A DNA stretch of 64,000 nucleotides from Herbinix sp. (GCA_029256105.1 JAQSYO010000006.1:161002-225001), one strand, 5' to 3'. Counted from the first letter of the stretch, positions 26,465 to 35,664 are shown. Notes: a model not told the origin generated them from the letters alone. Program-made: numbers and translations.

Positions 26465-27076
26465 TTACTTCACAGATACATATTCGTTTCCTTCTATATA
26501 AAACCTCCAAGGATAATCTTTGGCTTCCTCAGCATAGTCAATTCCCACGCGTTTTGTTTCTATTATGTTAAATTTCTCGCTTATACCTTCCTCAAAATAC
26601 ATGATATCGCCACACAAATCCATACCGTTGAAGCTTCTGTTTATTGATAGTGCACCACATAATTTCCCAGGGCCGTTTGTTAAGCCCTTACATTGACTTT
26701 TTGTCAACTGCTCGTATGATTTTCCAAATCTCCTTTGTGCCATCCACTCAGTTCCTTCCAAAGGTTCAACGGCTCTTACTAAAACTGCCTGCGGGATTCC
26801 CCGTTCTCTTGTTATTACATTGAAACAGTGATACATTCCGTAGATCATAAACACATAGGAACACCCCGGTTCTCCATACATGACCTCTACTCTGGGTGTC
26901 CTTTTTCCGCCATAAGAATGTGCTGCTTTATCTTCGATGCCCATATATGCCTCTGCTTCGACAATCTTAACCTTAATTCTTTGCCCGTCTATTTCGTGTA
27001 CAAGTACCTTTCCTAATAATTCTTTGGCAACATGGATTGAATCCCTGTTATAAAATTCTCTATCAAGCTTTTTCAC
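26465..27076 (-). CDS. DNA-3-methyladenine glycosylase (alkyladenine glycosylase, MPG/AAG family)
   Basis: 203 residues, the family's usual size. Recognised from ELLGKVLVHEIDG, the catalytic region VEAEAYMGIEDKAAHSYGG, MYGEPGCSYVFMIYGMYHC, and NGPGKLCGALSI. It cuts alkylated purines from DNA to start base-excision repair. The start is GTG, about ten bases after AGAGGA. Single gene. Confidence 0.95.
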   Translation of the reverse strand: MKKLDREFYNRDSIHVAKELLGKVLVHEIDGQRIKVKIVEAEAYMGIEDKAAHSYGGKRTPRVEVMYGEPGCSYVFMIYGMYHCFNVITRERGIPQAVLVRAVEPLEGTEWMAQRRFGKSYEQLTKSQCKGLTNGPGKLCGALSINRSFNGMDLCGDIMYFEEGISEKFNIIETKRVGIDYAEEAKDYPWRFYIEGNEYVSVK

Positions 27077-27408
27077 TCAGCAAGTCCTCTCTTCCTATTT
27101 ATACTAAAGTTCCAACTAACCTACTTTTCTTTATTTGCAATATAATTTGACAATGCACTCCACATATTTCAAGAAAAATTTATTTCAATTACCCTATAAA
27201 GATACAGCATGTTAACGAGAATTGCACCGGTATGATATAGGAGATATCACTCTTTTAACTCGCATTCTATAGACCTTCAGGAATAAAAAAGCACTAAAAC
27301 CCGAATAGAATTTATAAAAGAAAAAACATACCTAAAAATGCAATTTGCAGGCGTGTTTTTTCTCTCATCTTTCACTATTTAAACTACTACATATATTTCA
27401 TCTCAATC
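27077..27408. other. Intergenic with a terminator-like hairpin
   Basis: No gene is seen. A hairpin at 27320-27361 (AAAAAACATACCT against AGGCGTGTTTTTT) is T-rich on both sides and lies 48 bp beyond the GntR remnant's stop codon, so it may have been its terminator. Confidence 0.5.
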
Positions 27409-27570
27409 TCAATAAACCTTCTTCACAAGTTCAAAAATTTCTTCTATAGTAAGTCCAAGAGATTTATAGTATGAAGTGTCAATAACCATTTGCCTCATGA
27501 TCATTTCGTTACGTTTTTGAAGTATATCCTCGGAGGAGTGCTCAGCTGCAAAGCACCCTTTAACTGACAT
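27409..27570 (-). pseudogene. C-terminal remnant of a GntR (YtrA-type) regulator
   Basis: About 54 codons on the - strand read SVKGCFAAEHSSEDILQKRN and end ...LGLTIEEIFELVKKVY before TGA. This is the typical tail of YtrA-like GntR regulators (end of the winged helix plus the short C-terminal helix). The N-terminal DNA-binding part is missing; no start or RBS is found. Confidence 0.5.
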
Positions 27571-27597
27571 CTAACATATATGAATTAAATTTAAGCA

Positions 27598-27640
27598 TTG
27601 ACAGCGACAATAACATATGTTATTGTTAACCTATGTTATT
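27598..27640 (+). promoter_or_regulatory. Promoter-like site overlapped by an 18-bp perfect palindrome
   Basis: TTGACA (27598-27603) and TATTGT (27621-27626) are 17 bp apart, and the palindrome CAATAACATATGTTATTG (27608-27625) fills the spacer and the -10 box. A further half-site TATGTTATT lies at 27632-27640. It is placed as the operator of the lost GntR gene or of the hydrolase gene 255 bp downstream. Confidence 0.5.
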
Positions 27641-27880
27641 AAAAAGTTGATATAATTAATTAAGTCAATCTAATTAGCATATTAGGTATACTAAGTTGGA
27701 AATCCAAGTTTACAAACTATAGTTAAAAAATTGTTACTATTATTCAGTGGAAACGAAACAATTCAAAAAGTTCGATTTTAGAAATATCCATAGAAATAAA
27801 CAAAGGTAATCGTTTTAGATTATATGAAAGTTAAGATGAAGCTGTAAAATGGCTTCCGAACTAGAAAGAAAGGTAAAATA

Positions 27881-28741
27881 ATGGAAAATATATACAAATC
27901 AGAAGAAGGCAAACAAGAAGTTTTAGAGCAGTACCAAACAATACTCGCTAGCTGGCCAGTAGAAAATCACCAATACGAAGTTGAGACAAGTTTCGGTTCA
28001 ACTTTTATTATCGAGTCTGGATCAAAGAACAACCCTCCACTGATCCTTCTACATGGAAGTGTATCTAATTCTTACACCTGGTACGGAGATATAGCAACCC
28101 TTTCTAAAACCCACAATGTTTATGCAGTCGATATTATTGGAGAAGCAGGATTATCAGCGGCGAACCGACCAACCTACGAAAGTGGTTCATATGCTCTTTG
28201 GTTGAATGAAACAATAAATGCACTTAATTTAAGCATCTGTTCAATTGTAGCTATGTCATTAGGCGGTTGGATGGCATTAAATTTCGCTACCACCTACCCG
28301 GATAAGGTTAATAATTTAGTTTTACTTTGTCCCGGAGGGCTTGCAAATGAAAAATCTAGTTTCCTATGGAAAGCAATTATTTTCTCACTACTTGGAAAAT
28401 GGGGTCAGCTACAAACACTTAAACTAGTGGGTGGTGGCAATATTTCTTCATCATCGCTATCCGGTTTGGAAGAAGACCTTGCATTCTCCTCACTTACGTT
28501 TAAATATTTTAAACCACGAACTGCAAAAATGCCGCTATTTAGCGATCAGTCACTTTATCAGTTAACTATGCCAATTCTATTACTTTTTGGCGATTCTGAT
28601 CAATTGATACCTGCAAGAAAGAGTATTAATCGACTTAAACAATTTGCACAACAAGCTAAGATTGAGCTGTTACCTAATACGGGTCACCTAATTGTCAACC
28701 AAGCAGACAGGATGCTAAAATTTTTGATAAATAAGGTGTAA
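27881..28741 (+). CDS. Alpha/beta hydrolase
   Basis: 286 residues. LILLHGSVSNSYTWYGDI supplies the oxyanion segment, VAMSLGGWMALNF the nucleophile elbow (Ser of AMSLGG; the first Gly of GxSxG is Ala), FGDSDQLIP the acid and LPNTGHLIV the base, so the triad is intact. It resembles the carboxylesterase/YbfK group. RBS AGAAAGG is modest. It is preceded by a 300-bp gap that carries the palindrome described above. Confidence 0.88.
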   Translation: MENIYKSEEGKQEVLEQYQTILASWPVENHQYEVETSFGSTFIIESGSKNNPPLILLHGSVSNSYTWYGDIATLSKTHNVYAVDIIGEAGLSAANRPTYESGSYALWLNETINALNLSICSIVAMSLGGWMALNFATTYPDKVNNLVLLCPGGLANEKSSFLWKAIIFSLLGKWGQLQTLKLVGGGNISSSSLSGLEEDLAFSSLTFKYFKPRTAKMPLFSDQSLYQLTMPILLLFGDSDQLIPARKSINRLKQFAQQAKIELLPNTGHLIVNQADRMLKFLINKV

Positions 28742-28747
28742 TATAGT

Positions 28748-28790
28748 TGCCGGTCAAGGTCCTTTATTTCCTTGACCGGCGACTATTTTT
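28748..28790 (+). terminator. Terminator after the hydrolase gene
   Basis: GC-rich perfect 11-bp stem GCCGGTCAAGG / CCTTGACCGGC, then GACTATTTTT. Confidence 0.85.
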
Positions 28791-28989
28791 ACTTACAGTG
28801 CTATATTAAGCTTAACAATGAACTTGAACTCCATTATCAGCTTTTCTTCAATGAACGTACCTATTCAATCATTGGAAAAGTGCTATCAAATCCTGTTTCC
28901 CCCCAGGCGATTAACGCATCTCCAGACAATGGATTAACAACCTCGGTTGTTCCAATAAACTCGCCTATTAATCACATCATACCTATGCA

Positions 28990-30258
28990 TTATTTATTAG
29001 ACAATAATTTATCCAAATATATGGATTTAAACTGTTTACTAGCCAGCATCTGCTTTAAAGGTGGTAATTTAAGAATAACGCCAAGTACTGCTGCCATCGC
29101 ACGGTGATTGGCAAAGGCCTGATTATCAAATATCAGATTTTGGAGCGTTCCTTTTTCGATTGCTTGTAGTACAAATCTATGGGTGCTATTCACCGGTGTA
29201 ATGACTCCAATCTCTCTTCGCACTAATTCAATGGCATTTTTGGGACAACTTCGCACGCATACACCACAACCGAGGCATACCTCATGATCCACTACTGCTA
29301 CCGCCTTACCCTCTTTGTTGTTTTTCATAGAAATTGCTAATACCGGACATACCTTTTCACATTTCCCACATCCTACGCAGTCATTCGAAATCTTAGGTAT
29401 ATAATTTGTAGTAACGACCGGCTGCATGGGGCTAAATTTTCTTGCTGCTTGTAAGGCTTCACAACAACAACCGCAACAATTACATATAAATGCGGGGTCT
29501 TCACGAACATTTTCACCAATTTGTACCAGATTAGCTGCATAAGAACGTTCTAATACATCCATTGCCTCTTTCTTATCAATTAATCTTGCATGTTGTCCAT
29601 TTTCTGCAAGAGAACGGGCTACATTGCCAAAGGTGAGGCAAACATCCAACGGGGCATTTATTTCACATGGATGACCTGCATGTAACATTTTATGTCTACA
29701 ATAACAAGTTCCAAGGCCTATATGAGTTGTCTCCTCAATAATATGGCTTGCTCTTTCATAATCCAAGATATGAATTGTGTTTTCATTCGTCAAAATCGGC
29801 TCCTGCACATAAACTCGTCCAAGATGCGTCTCGGTTGCGAAAAATAAATCCTTAACAAAATCTTCTTCTACATTCATGTATTGATAATACAATTCACTTA
29901 AATATTTCTGATCAATATCACCTCTGGTACGCATCAATGCAAATTCAATAAACCCTGCCATTGGTGGTGGCATTACAAATTGACGTACCCCTTTATAAAA
30001 GGAATCCACAAGCAACGCCTTCTCACAAAGACGCTCTAAAAAAGCTTCTGCTTTCCCTTCACTGGTATTCCAGATTTTTGCTGCTTTTTTTGCAGTAAAT
30101 GGGCGAACTGGCAAAAGCGCAACCCACTTGGCTTGATTCTCTGTATATAGAACTTGCAAAATTTTATAAAGGCTGTCCGACGGCGGAGCCCCTTGTGTAA
30201 ACCAATTGATTCTTTCTTCTAAATTCTTATAAGCATCTTTACTAGTAATATGTCCCAT
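28990..30258 (-). CDS. Cysteine-rich 4Fe-4S ferredoxin-domain protein
   Basis: 422 residues. Residues 1-95 look like a winged-helix segment (AKIWNTSEGKAEAFLERLCEK). Two classical 4Fe-4S motifs are at Cys294/297/300/304 and Cys328/331/334/338. Before them lie two other cysteine groups: CYCRHKMLHAGHPCE (185-199) and the dense CNCCGCCC (259-266). The four groups together could carry several clusters or a metal site. The protein is cytoplasmic and probably transfers electrons; the partner is unknown. RBS AAAGGTG. The radical SAM gene just upstream on the same strand ends 132 bp before, so co-function is possible. Confidence 0.82.
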   Translation of the reverse strand: MGHITSKDAYKNLEERINWFTQGAPPSDSLYKILQVLYTENQAKWVALLPVRPFTAKKAAKIWNTSEGKAEAFLERLCEKALLVDSFYKGVRQFVMPPPMAGFIEFALMRTRGDIDQKYLSELYYQYMNVEEDFVKDLFFATETHLGRVYVQEPILTNENTIHILDYERASHIIEETTHIGLGTCYCRHKMLHAGHPCEINAPLDVCLTFGNVARSLAENGQHARLIDKKEAMDVLERSYAANLVQIGENVREDPAFICNCCGCCCEALQAARKFSPMQPVVTTNYIPKISNDCVGCGKCEKVCPVLAISMKNNKEGKAVAVVDHEVCLGCGVCVRSCPKNAIELVRREIGVITPVNSTHRFVLQAIEKGTLQNLIFDNQAFANHRAMAAVLGVILKLPPLKQMLASKQFKSIYLDKLLSNK

Positions 30259-30390
30259 GGATTCACCTTTCTAATATTAAGTTTAAATCGTCTTATAACT
30301 TTGTGTCATGAACGTAAAGCGCTACCCCTATTAAACCCAATTATTTTCTCATTACTTTAATGGCAAGTAGCACTAAACTTGATAAGACAA

Positions 30391-31515
30391 TCAAAAAATC
30401 ATCTCACCTGGCTTATAACCATCTGGTAATTCTTCTTCACTTAAAAATTCGAAATTGTCATCACGCAGAATTGGTAAAAATACCTCGCATGGTATCCTGG
30501 AAAACTCACAGGTATAATTACTGGATCCGAACCACCTACCCTCCTTGCTGCTCAAATTCAAACTTCTGGCAAATTTTGTAAAGTTTGAGCAATCATGTAC
30601 TGCTAAATCCCAGTTTTCATCATCGGCTATTTTCATAAATTTCAGAGTTAATTCCCTGCTCCAAATTGGAGAAATATAGCCATGTCTGGAAATATACATG
30701 TTTTCCCCACTATAATTATCTATGTTATTCTCATTTAAATGCAATTCTGCACAATTGATAAAATCCAGTTTTGTATCTAAGATCGCTTGTTTTTTCTTAA
30801 AAAATGCTTCAAAAAACTCGGGAGTCATTGGAGTTTCGACTCCTACATTTTTAATATATTTTTTTGCTATACCAATATTTTTAATAACTTTGTCTGAACA
30901 ATTAGAAGCACCTAAGTTGAAACGTATCTCATTAAGACCGGCTTCACCTAATGCTTTCAATGTCTCTTCCGTAGCTAAAGTACCATTAGTGTATAAATGT
31001 TGATGAATATCCAAATCTCTAAATTTCTTAATAACTGAATAGTATTTTTCAATTTCCATGAACGGCTCTAAATAAACGTAGGAAATGCCAGTGGGTTTTT
31101 GTTGGATGGAAAGAAGTAAATCAATATCCTTTTCATAAAACTTTGTGCCTCCGATTTCCCACATATCTTCGCCTACCGGAGAAATATCATCTAATTCTCC
31201 ATAGTTATAACAGAACTTACACTCTATGTTACATTTGTTCGTTTTCCTAATCGCACTCAAACCAGTTCCCAGCAGACAAGAACGACATCCTTTGGGGAAT
31301 TTGCTTTCATTCCCTACAAAAAAAGTTCTATTCTCTAAAGTTTTCAAACTGCTAATCTCCGACATTAACGTATCGTTTCTATGTTCAATCACCGCCTCAA
31401 TTTGTGCAAAGGTAGAGTAAATGATTTCTTGTTGTTTTACCATAATATCCTCATCCTCTGGCAATATTGAAAAAAATTCAAACCATATCAACGCATCTTT
31501 CTTTGAAATTTTCAT
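30391..31515 (-). CDS. Radical SAM protein of unknown function
   Basis: 374 residues from the ATG at 31515 (RBS AGAGGGGG); the open frame extends 27 codons further with no good RBS. The radical SAM motif is CNIECKFC (Cys95, Cys99, Cys102). Two further cysteines (GCRSC, 77-80) lie just upstream and two more (YTCEFSRIPCE) near residue 345, hinting at a second cluster as in SPASM-like enzymes. GISYVYLEPF and YTNGTLAT fit the TIM-barrel core. No peptide precursor is apparent nearby. Product class cannot be named. Confidence 0.85.
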   Translation of the reverse strand: MKISKKDALIWFEFFSILPEDEDIMVKQQEIIYSTFAQIEAVIEHRNDTLMSEISSLKTLENRTFFVGNESKFPKGCRSCLLGTGLSAIRKTNKCNIECKFCYNYGELDDISPVGEDMWEIGGTKFYEKDIDLLLSIQQKPTGISYVYLEPFMEIEKYYSVIKKFRDLDIHQHLYTNGTLATEETLKALGEAGLNEIRFNLGASNCSDKVIKNIGIAKKYIKNVGVETPMTPEFFEAFFKKKQAILDTKLDFINCAELHLNENNIDNYSGENMYISRHGYISPIWSRELTLKFMKIADDENWDLAVHDCSNFTKFARSLNLSSKEGRWFGSSNYTCEFSRIPCEVFLPILRDDNFEFLSEEELPDGYKPGEMIF

Positions 31516-31913
31516 AACGTGTCCCCCTCTAATTAATCCGTTTGTGTAAAATTTTACACTATTTTTAGACTTCCTCTGCATATAACAAGGTTGCAAAGTT
31601 TTTTATACAAAAACAATAACCCCATTTTGGGGTATAATTGATCTTACTTACAACACAAAACAATCAAAAAGAGAGTGTCATGGTTGAACCCAATTATAAC
31701 ATTTTTATTCCTATATTATCAATATCTATTACAACAGATAGACAGTTAACCTGAAAAAGGTATCTTCCCCTCGACCCACAAGTGGGTCGGAATATATCTG
31801 CACTCCTCGAACTGATAAACCAGTACGATGAATAATATATATCCAATCAACGACCAGCAATCCACTACTTGACCGCTCCTGCTACAGGTTCTTACACCCT
31901 TTTCCCTTTAACT
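31516..31913. other. Intergenic with a perfect short hairpin
   Basis: 398 bp with no convincing gene. It contains CGACCCACAAGTGGGTCG (31772-31789), an 8-bp perfect stem with a 2-nt loop, and a weak ACCCC/GGGGT hairpin near 31617-31634. A roughly 50-codon stop-free stretch on the - strand crosses the first hairpin but has no start or known family. It may be a mobile-element relic. Confidence 0.4.
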
Positions 31914-32462
31914 TTAAAGGCTATTACATTTTATGCTATTAATAAGTTGCCAAAGTTGTTCCACGATTATTGGTACTGGGTAAGGCTTGGAATTATATAT
32001 CCACCATTCTAATACACCAACGCCAGCTGATACTAAAAATTCTACAGAAATTTCTTTATTAGCTTTTTGTTCAAATAAATCGAGACGATTGATCAATCCG
32101 TCTCTAAATATTTCTTTCATACGCTTTCGAAAAACAGGACTTTCTTTATTCGATAACATAGAGGAATAAAATTCATAATTTACTTCGAGATGTTCAAAAA
32201 TACGTATTAGGCTAGCCTTAGACGTTATTTTTTCTTCCTTATGGTCCTGGATACATGTTTTTGTTAATTGTATTAAATAATGGTCCAAACACTTGTCCCT
32301 TAAATCATATTTATCATCAAAATGGAGATAAATTGTTCCTCGATTAACGTTGGCCTTTTCTGCAATTTCACCAATAGTAATATTTTCTAACTCTTTTTCT
32401 AAAACAAGTGTCATAAAAGCTTCCATGATTGCCTTTTTCGATTTTTGAATTCGTCTATCCAT
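31914..32462 (-). CDS. TetR/AcrR family regulator (paralogue 1)
   Basis: 182 residues from the ATG at 32462, after AAAGGAA. TetR helix-turn-helix at about 10-55 (ITIGEIAEKANVNRGTIYLH). The C-terminal domain keeps the WWIYNSKP motif of the AcrR-like group. It is a close paralogue of the regulator at 60125-60679: both begin MDRRIQK and share the rest of the HTH pattern. It is divergent from the quinone-reductase-like gene and presumably represses it and itself through TGTTGA-N4-TCAACA. Confidence 0.92.
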   Translation of the reverse strand: MDRRIQKSKKAIMEAFMTLVLEKELENITIGEIAEKANVNRGTIYLHFDDKYDLRDKCLDHYLIQLTKTCIQDHKEEKITSKASLIRIFEHLEVNYEFYSSMLSNKESPVFRKRMKEIFRDGLINRLDLFEQKANKEISVEFLVSAGVGVLEWWIYNSKPYPVPIIVEQLWQLINSIKCNSL

Positions 32463-32504
32463 ATTAATATTTCCTTTCATAATCATTAACATATTGAACG
32501 TGAT

Positions 32505-32592
32505 TGTTGATTTTTCAACAGAACCGATACTATTACTTATTGAACTACCTAATTGTAGCTGATACTATAAGATTATTCAACACACGTTGAAT
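32505..32592. promoter_or_regulatory. Divergent promoter region with TetR operators
   Basis: Operator 1, TGTTGATTTTTCAACA (32505-32520), lies before the tetR gene. Operator 2, ATTCAAC-ACAC-GTTGAAT (32575-32592), has 7-bp perfect arms. A + strand promoter TTGAAC (32540-32545) - 17 bp - TACTAT (32563-32568) lies just upstream of operator 2, which therefore covers about +7 onwards of the oxidoreductase transcript. Confidence 0.75.
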
Positions 32593-32621
32593 AAAAAACA
32601 ATGTTAAGAAGGAGATAAATT

Positions 32622-33608
32622 ATGAAAGCAATCGGTTTAACCATTTTCGGTAACCCTGGTACATTTGAAGAAATAGATGTGAATTTACCAGATTTAAGTG
32701 ACAACCAAGTACTTGTTGAAGTTAAGGCTTCTTCAATTAATCCCGGCGACGAACCTTTACGTTCGGGAGAAATATTTAAAAGCTCTGTTGGAGGCCAATG
32801 GTCCAAGAAATTACCAATATTTCTTGGAAGTGATGTCGCTGGTATCATAAAAGCTGTTGGAAAAAAAGTTACTCGGTTTAAAGTCGATGACCGTGTTATG
32901 GGATTAACGATCCATTCAGGAGCATATCAAGATTTCGTTGCAATAGATGAGGATCATCTTACAAAGTTTTCAGAAGATATAACATATGAGATTGCAGGAG
33001 CAGCGCCTACCATTGCGTTAACGGCAAAGCAAGCATTATTTGATCATGGGAACCTTTTAAAAGGACAAAGAGTTTTAATTCAAGGTGGTGCTGGCGGTGT
33101 CGGCCATGTGGCTATACAATTAGCAAAAAATCATGGTGCTTATGTTATAACGACTGCAAGAAAAAATAATCATGATTTTGTAAAAGCTTTAGGAGCAGAT
33201 GAAATATACGATTACACTGAATTTGATATTGCAGATTTAATCCACGAAAAAGTTGACTTGGTAATTGATACTGTTATGGAGGCCTCCATTATTGAAAATA
33301 ATGGTGCGTTAGGTGAAGTTGGGAAAAAAAGCCTCTCAGCTATTAAAAATGCCGGAAAATATGTATCTATTGTTTCTTTTGGAATAAATAGTTATCCGAT
33401 GGAACGTAACATTAAGGCATACTTTTTCCAATCGAAACCAAACCATTCGGATTTTGAACAAATAATGAATTGGATTGAAATGAAAGAACTACAGATTCAT
33501 ATAGACAAAATTTTCCCCCTATCTCCTCAAGGAATTGAAGAAGCTTATATCAATAGTAAAAAACAACCGAAAAAGGGGCGAATTTCAGTATCAAAAATTC
33601 AAAATTAA
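32622..33608 (+). CDS. Medium-chain zinc-independent quinone oxidoreductase (QOR/MDR family)
   Basis: 328 residues. GroES-like N-terminal domain (SINPGDEPLRSGE, LGSDVAGIIKAVGKKV) and a Rossmann fold with IQGGAGGVGHVAIQLA for NADPH. Zinc-ligand residues of alcohol dehydrogenases are missing, as in quinone oxidoreductases. These enzymes reduce quinones and other electrophiles, in keeping with a TetR detoxification module. RBS AAGGAG. Followed by a terminator. Confidence 0.9.
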   Translation: MKAIGLTIFGNPGTFEEIDVNLPDLSDNQVLVEVKASSINPGDEPLRSGEIFKSSVGGQWSKKLPIFLGSDVAGIIKAVGKKVTRFKVDDRVMGLTIHSGAYQDFVAIDEDHLTKFSEDITYEIAGAAPTIALTAKQALFDHGNLLKGQRVLIQGGAGGVGHVAIQLAKNHGAYVITTARKNNHDFVKALGADEIYDYTEFDIADLIHEKVDLVIDTVMEASIIENNGALGEVGKKSLSAIKNAGKYVSIVSFGINSYPMERNIKAYFFQSKPNHSDFEQIMNWIEMKELQIHIDKIFPLSPQGIEEAYINSKKQPKKGRISVSKIQN

Positions 33609-33616
33609 GTAAAATG

Positions 33617-33664
33617 AGGTGAGGGGGAGCATATGCTTGGAAGAATGCTCCCTTCTACCTTTTT
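33617..33664 (+). terminator. Terminator after the quinone oxidoreductase gene
   Basis: GGGAGCAT / ATGCTCCC stem extended by AGGT/ACCT pairing, then a T-run; lies between convergent genes. Confidence 0.75.
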
Positions 33665-33670
33665 ATGCAA

Positions 33671-34588
33671 TTACCTATATCCAAGAGCATTAGCGGGCTT
33701 ACCGGCATCCGAAACTTCAGTTACATATCTCCAGCAATCTGGCTGTGAACCATCAATATCATAAAAATTATAAACTTTTGCAAGTTGCCCACTAGAAAGA
33801 GACTGACCATTCCACCTTACTAAATCTGAGTCTAAAGCAAGAGAAGCAACAGCACGTCCTACATAGCGTGGTGTTTCCGAAATGATAAAATGAGGTTCTT
33901 TTATTGTAGCATCGTGCCAGTTTTCTTCCTTCACATCAAAGTGATCCAGCATCATCTCTGAGCGAAGCCAACCCGGAGTCAATGCTACGGCGGTACACCC
34001 ATAAGCACTAAGTTCTTTCGACTGAGACCAAGCAATCCGAAGAACGGATGCTTTTGCTAAGTCATAAAATAGTGACAAACGGTAGTTTTCAGCGTTATAT
34101 TCTGCTGTACCATCGGTCATCTCAACAACCAGTCCGCCACTATTCTTTATTAGCAGAGGGAGTGCGTAGTGACTCGTAATGATATGTGTATCAATAGCAA
34201 GTCTTAATATACGAAGACCATCTTTAAGTGAATGTTTCCATACAGGCACATTCCACTCGGCTAAGTTTTCTCCTCCCCACACATCGTTAACAAGAACATC
34301 CAGCCGCCCTTGCTCACGCTCAATTCGTTCAATTAGACTTTGAACTTGATCCGGATCTAGATGATCAACTTGGACAGCTATCCCATGTCCACCGGCTTTA
34401 TCTACAAGTTCAGCTGTTTCCTCAATCGTTTCAGGGCGATTATACTCAGAACGCTGCATACGTGTTGTACGACCTGTAACATAAACAGTAAAACCTGCTG
34501 CCCCTAATTCGATAGCAATACCGCGTCCAGCACCACGGGTAGCTCCTGCAACCAAAGCAACTTTTTTATTCATAATATTTTTCGTCAT
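33671..34588 (-). CDS. Short-chain dehydrogenase/reductase
   Basis: 305 residues from the ATG at 34588 (RBS AAAGGAG). NAD(P)-binding GATRGAGRG near residue 15, NDVWGG in place of the NxAG motif near 100, and a YDLAK motif near residue 175 (catalytic Tyr and Lys). The catalytic Ser region reads VEMTDGTA, with Thr instead of Ser, as in some bacterial SDRs. Long tail (PDCWRYVTEVSDAGKPA) typical of the large SDR subgroup. Divergent from a WYL regulator with a large palindrome between them. Confidence 0.9.
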   Translation of the reverse strand: MTKNIMNKKVALVAGATRGAGRGIAIELGAAGFTVYVTGRTTRMQRSEYNRPETIEETAELVDKAGGHGIAVQVDHLDPDQVQSLIERIEREQGRLDVLVNDVWGGENLAEWNVPVWKHSLKDGLRILRLAIDTHIITSHYALPLLIKNSGGLVVEMTDGTAEYNAENYRLSLFYDLAKASVLRIAWSQSKELSAYGCTAVALTPGWLRSEMMLDHFDVKEENWHDATIKEPHFIISETPRYVGRAVASLALDSDLVRWNGQSLSSGQLAKVYNFYDIDGSQPDCWRYVTEVSDAGKPANALGYR

Positions 34589-34631
34589 AAATTTCACTCC
34601 TTTTAATTTATATGATATAATAAGTATAGCA

Positions 34632-34663
34632 AAAATTGTTGACATCATATTGTCAACAATTTT
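34632..34663. promoter_or_regulatory. 32-bp palindromic operator with overlapping divergent promoters
   Basis: Arms AAAATTGTTGACA and TGTCAACAATTTT (13 bp, perfect) flank a 6-bp spacer. Each arm carries a TTGACA -35 element on opposite strands, so one bound regulator dimer would cover both promoters. On the + strand TAATAT (34663-34668) is 18 bp from its TTGACA. Confidence 0.8.
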
Positions 34664-34695
34664 AATATAATAATAAAATTTTGGGAGATGTTTTC

Positions 34696-35664
34696 ATGAG
34701 AGTGCATAGGTTAATTTCAATTCTGTTATTAATAGAATCTAAAGGGATGATCAAAGCTCGAGATATTGCATCTAAGCTTGAGATATCGCTTAGAACAGTT
34801 TATAGGGATATTGATTCTTTGTGTGAAGCTGGTATTCCATTAGCCACAACTCCCGGTCCAAACGGTGGGATATATCTTATGGAGGGTTACTCCGGAGGAA
34901 TAGGCTATCTTCAAGAAGAGGATATTATCAATCTTTACATTAGCAGCATCGGAATAGTACCTGACAAACATAGCGATATGTCTATGAAACTTAATAATAC
35001 ATTAATGAAATTGCAAAAAAATTTATCCCCAGAACAAATCTCTGAGTTAAATAAAGTAAAGAAAAGATTCCACTTTGATGACACATTTTGGTGGGGGAAA
35101 AGCCATGGAATGAATGACATTGATATTATTATATATGCGGTCCTTCAGTCGAAGGGACTTGAAATCACATATACAAAATATAATGGAGTAACGTCAATAA
35201 GAACGGTTCATCCATATGGTATTGTTGTAAAACGGATGGATTGGTATTTGGTGGGATACTGTGAAAAGAATAAAACTATAAGAAGCTTTAGGTGTGACCG
35301 CATACTGGCTAGCAAAATTTCAAATGAATTCTTTGAAGTGCCTGTGGATTTTGCTATTGAGGAATACTGGAGTGATGCGGAAGGTTCGTTTAAAAGTTCA
35401 TGTATTCAGAAAGAAATATACCCGGTAGTTATAAAGCTGGAAAAAAGTAAAATTGATTTTCTTGCAAACTTAGAAGTATTAGAAGTTAAAGTAGAAGAAG
35501 ACTACATATTAGCTACTATCAACATGTACGGCTTCCAATTTGCTGTCGAGGATATAATGAAAATTATACGATATGCAGAAATTATAAAACCTATTGAATT
35601 AAGGGCTTTTGTAGAGAGTGAGCTAAGTAGAATTTTACTGACCTATCAGTATTTGCAAATGTAA
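34696..35664 (+). CDS. YafY-type HTH/WYL-domain regulator
   Basis: 322 residues from the ATG at 34696 after GGGAG; a TTG-started frame begins 15 bases earlier. HTH (IASKLEISLRTVYRDIDSL), then WYL domain (ITYTKYNGVTSIRTVHPYG, WYLVGYCEKN) and a WCX-like tail. It probably regulates the divergent SDR and itself through the palindrome at 34632-34663. A second member of this family is at 17971-18936. Confidence 0.92.
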   Translation: MRVHRLISILLLIESKGMIKARDIASKLEISLRTVYRDIDSLCEAGIPLATTPGPNGGIYLMEGYSGGIGYLQEEDIINLYISSIGIVPDKHSDMSMKLNNTLMKLQKNLSPEQISELNKVKKRFHFDDTFWWGKSHGMNDIDIIIYAVLQSKGLEITYTKYNGVTSIRTVHPYGIVVKRMDWYLVGYCEKNKTIRSFRCDRILASKISNEFFEVPVDFAIEEYWSDAEGSFKSSCIQKEIYPVVIKLEKSKIDFLANLEVLEVKVEEDYILATINMYGFQFAVEDIMKIIRYAEIIKPIELRAFVESELSRILLTYQYLQM

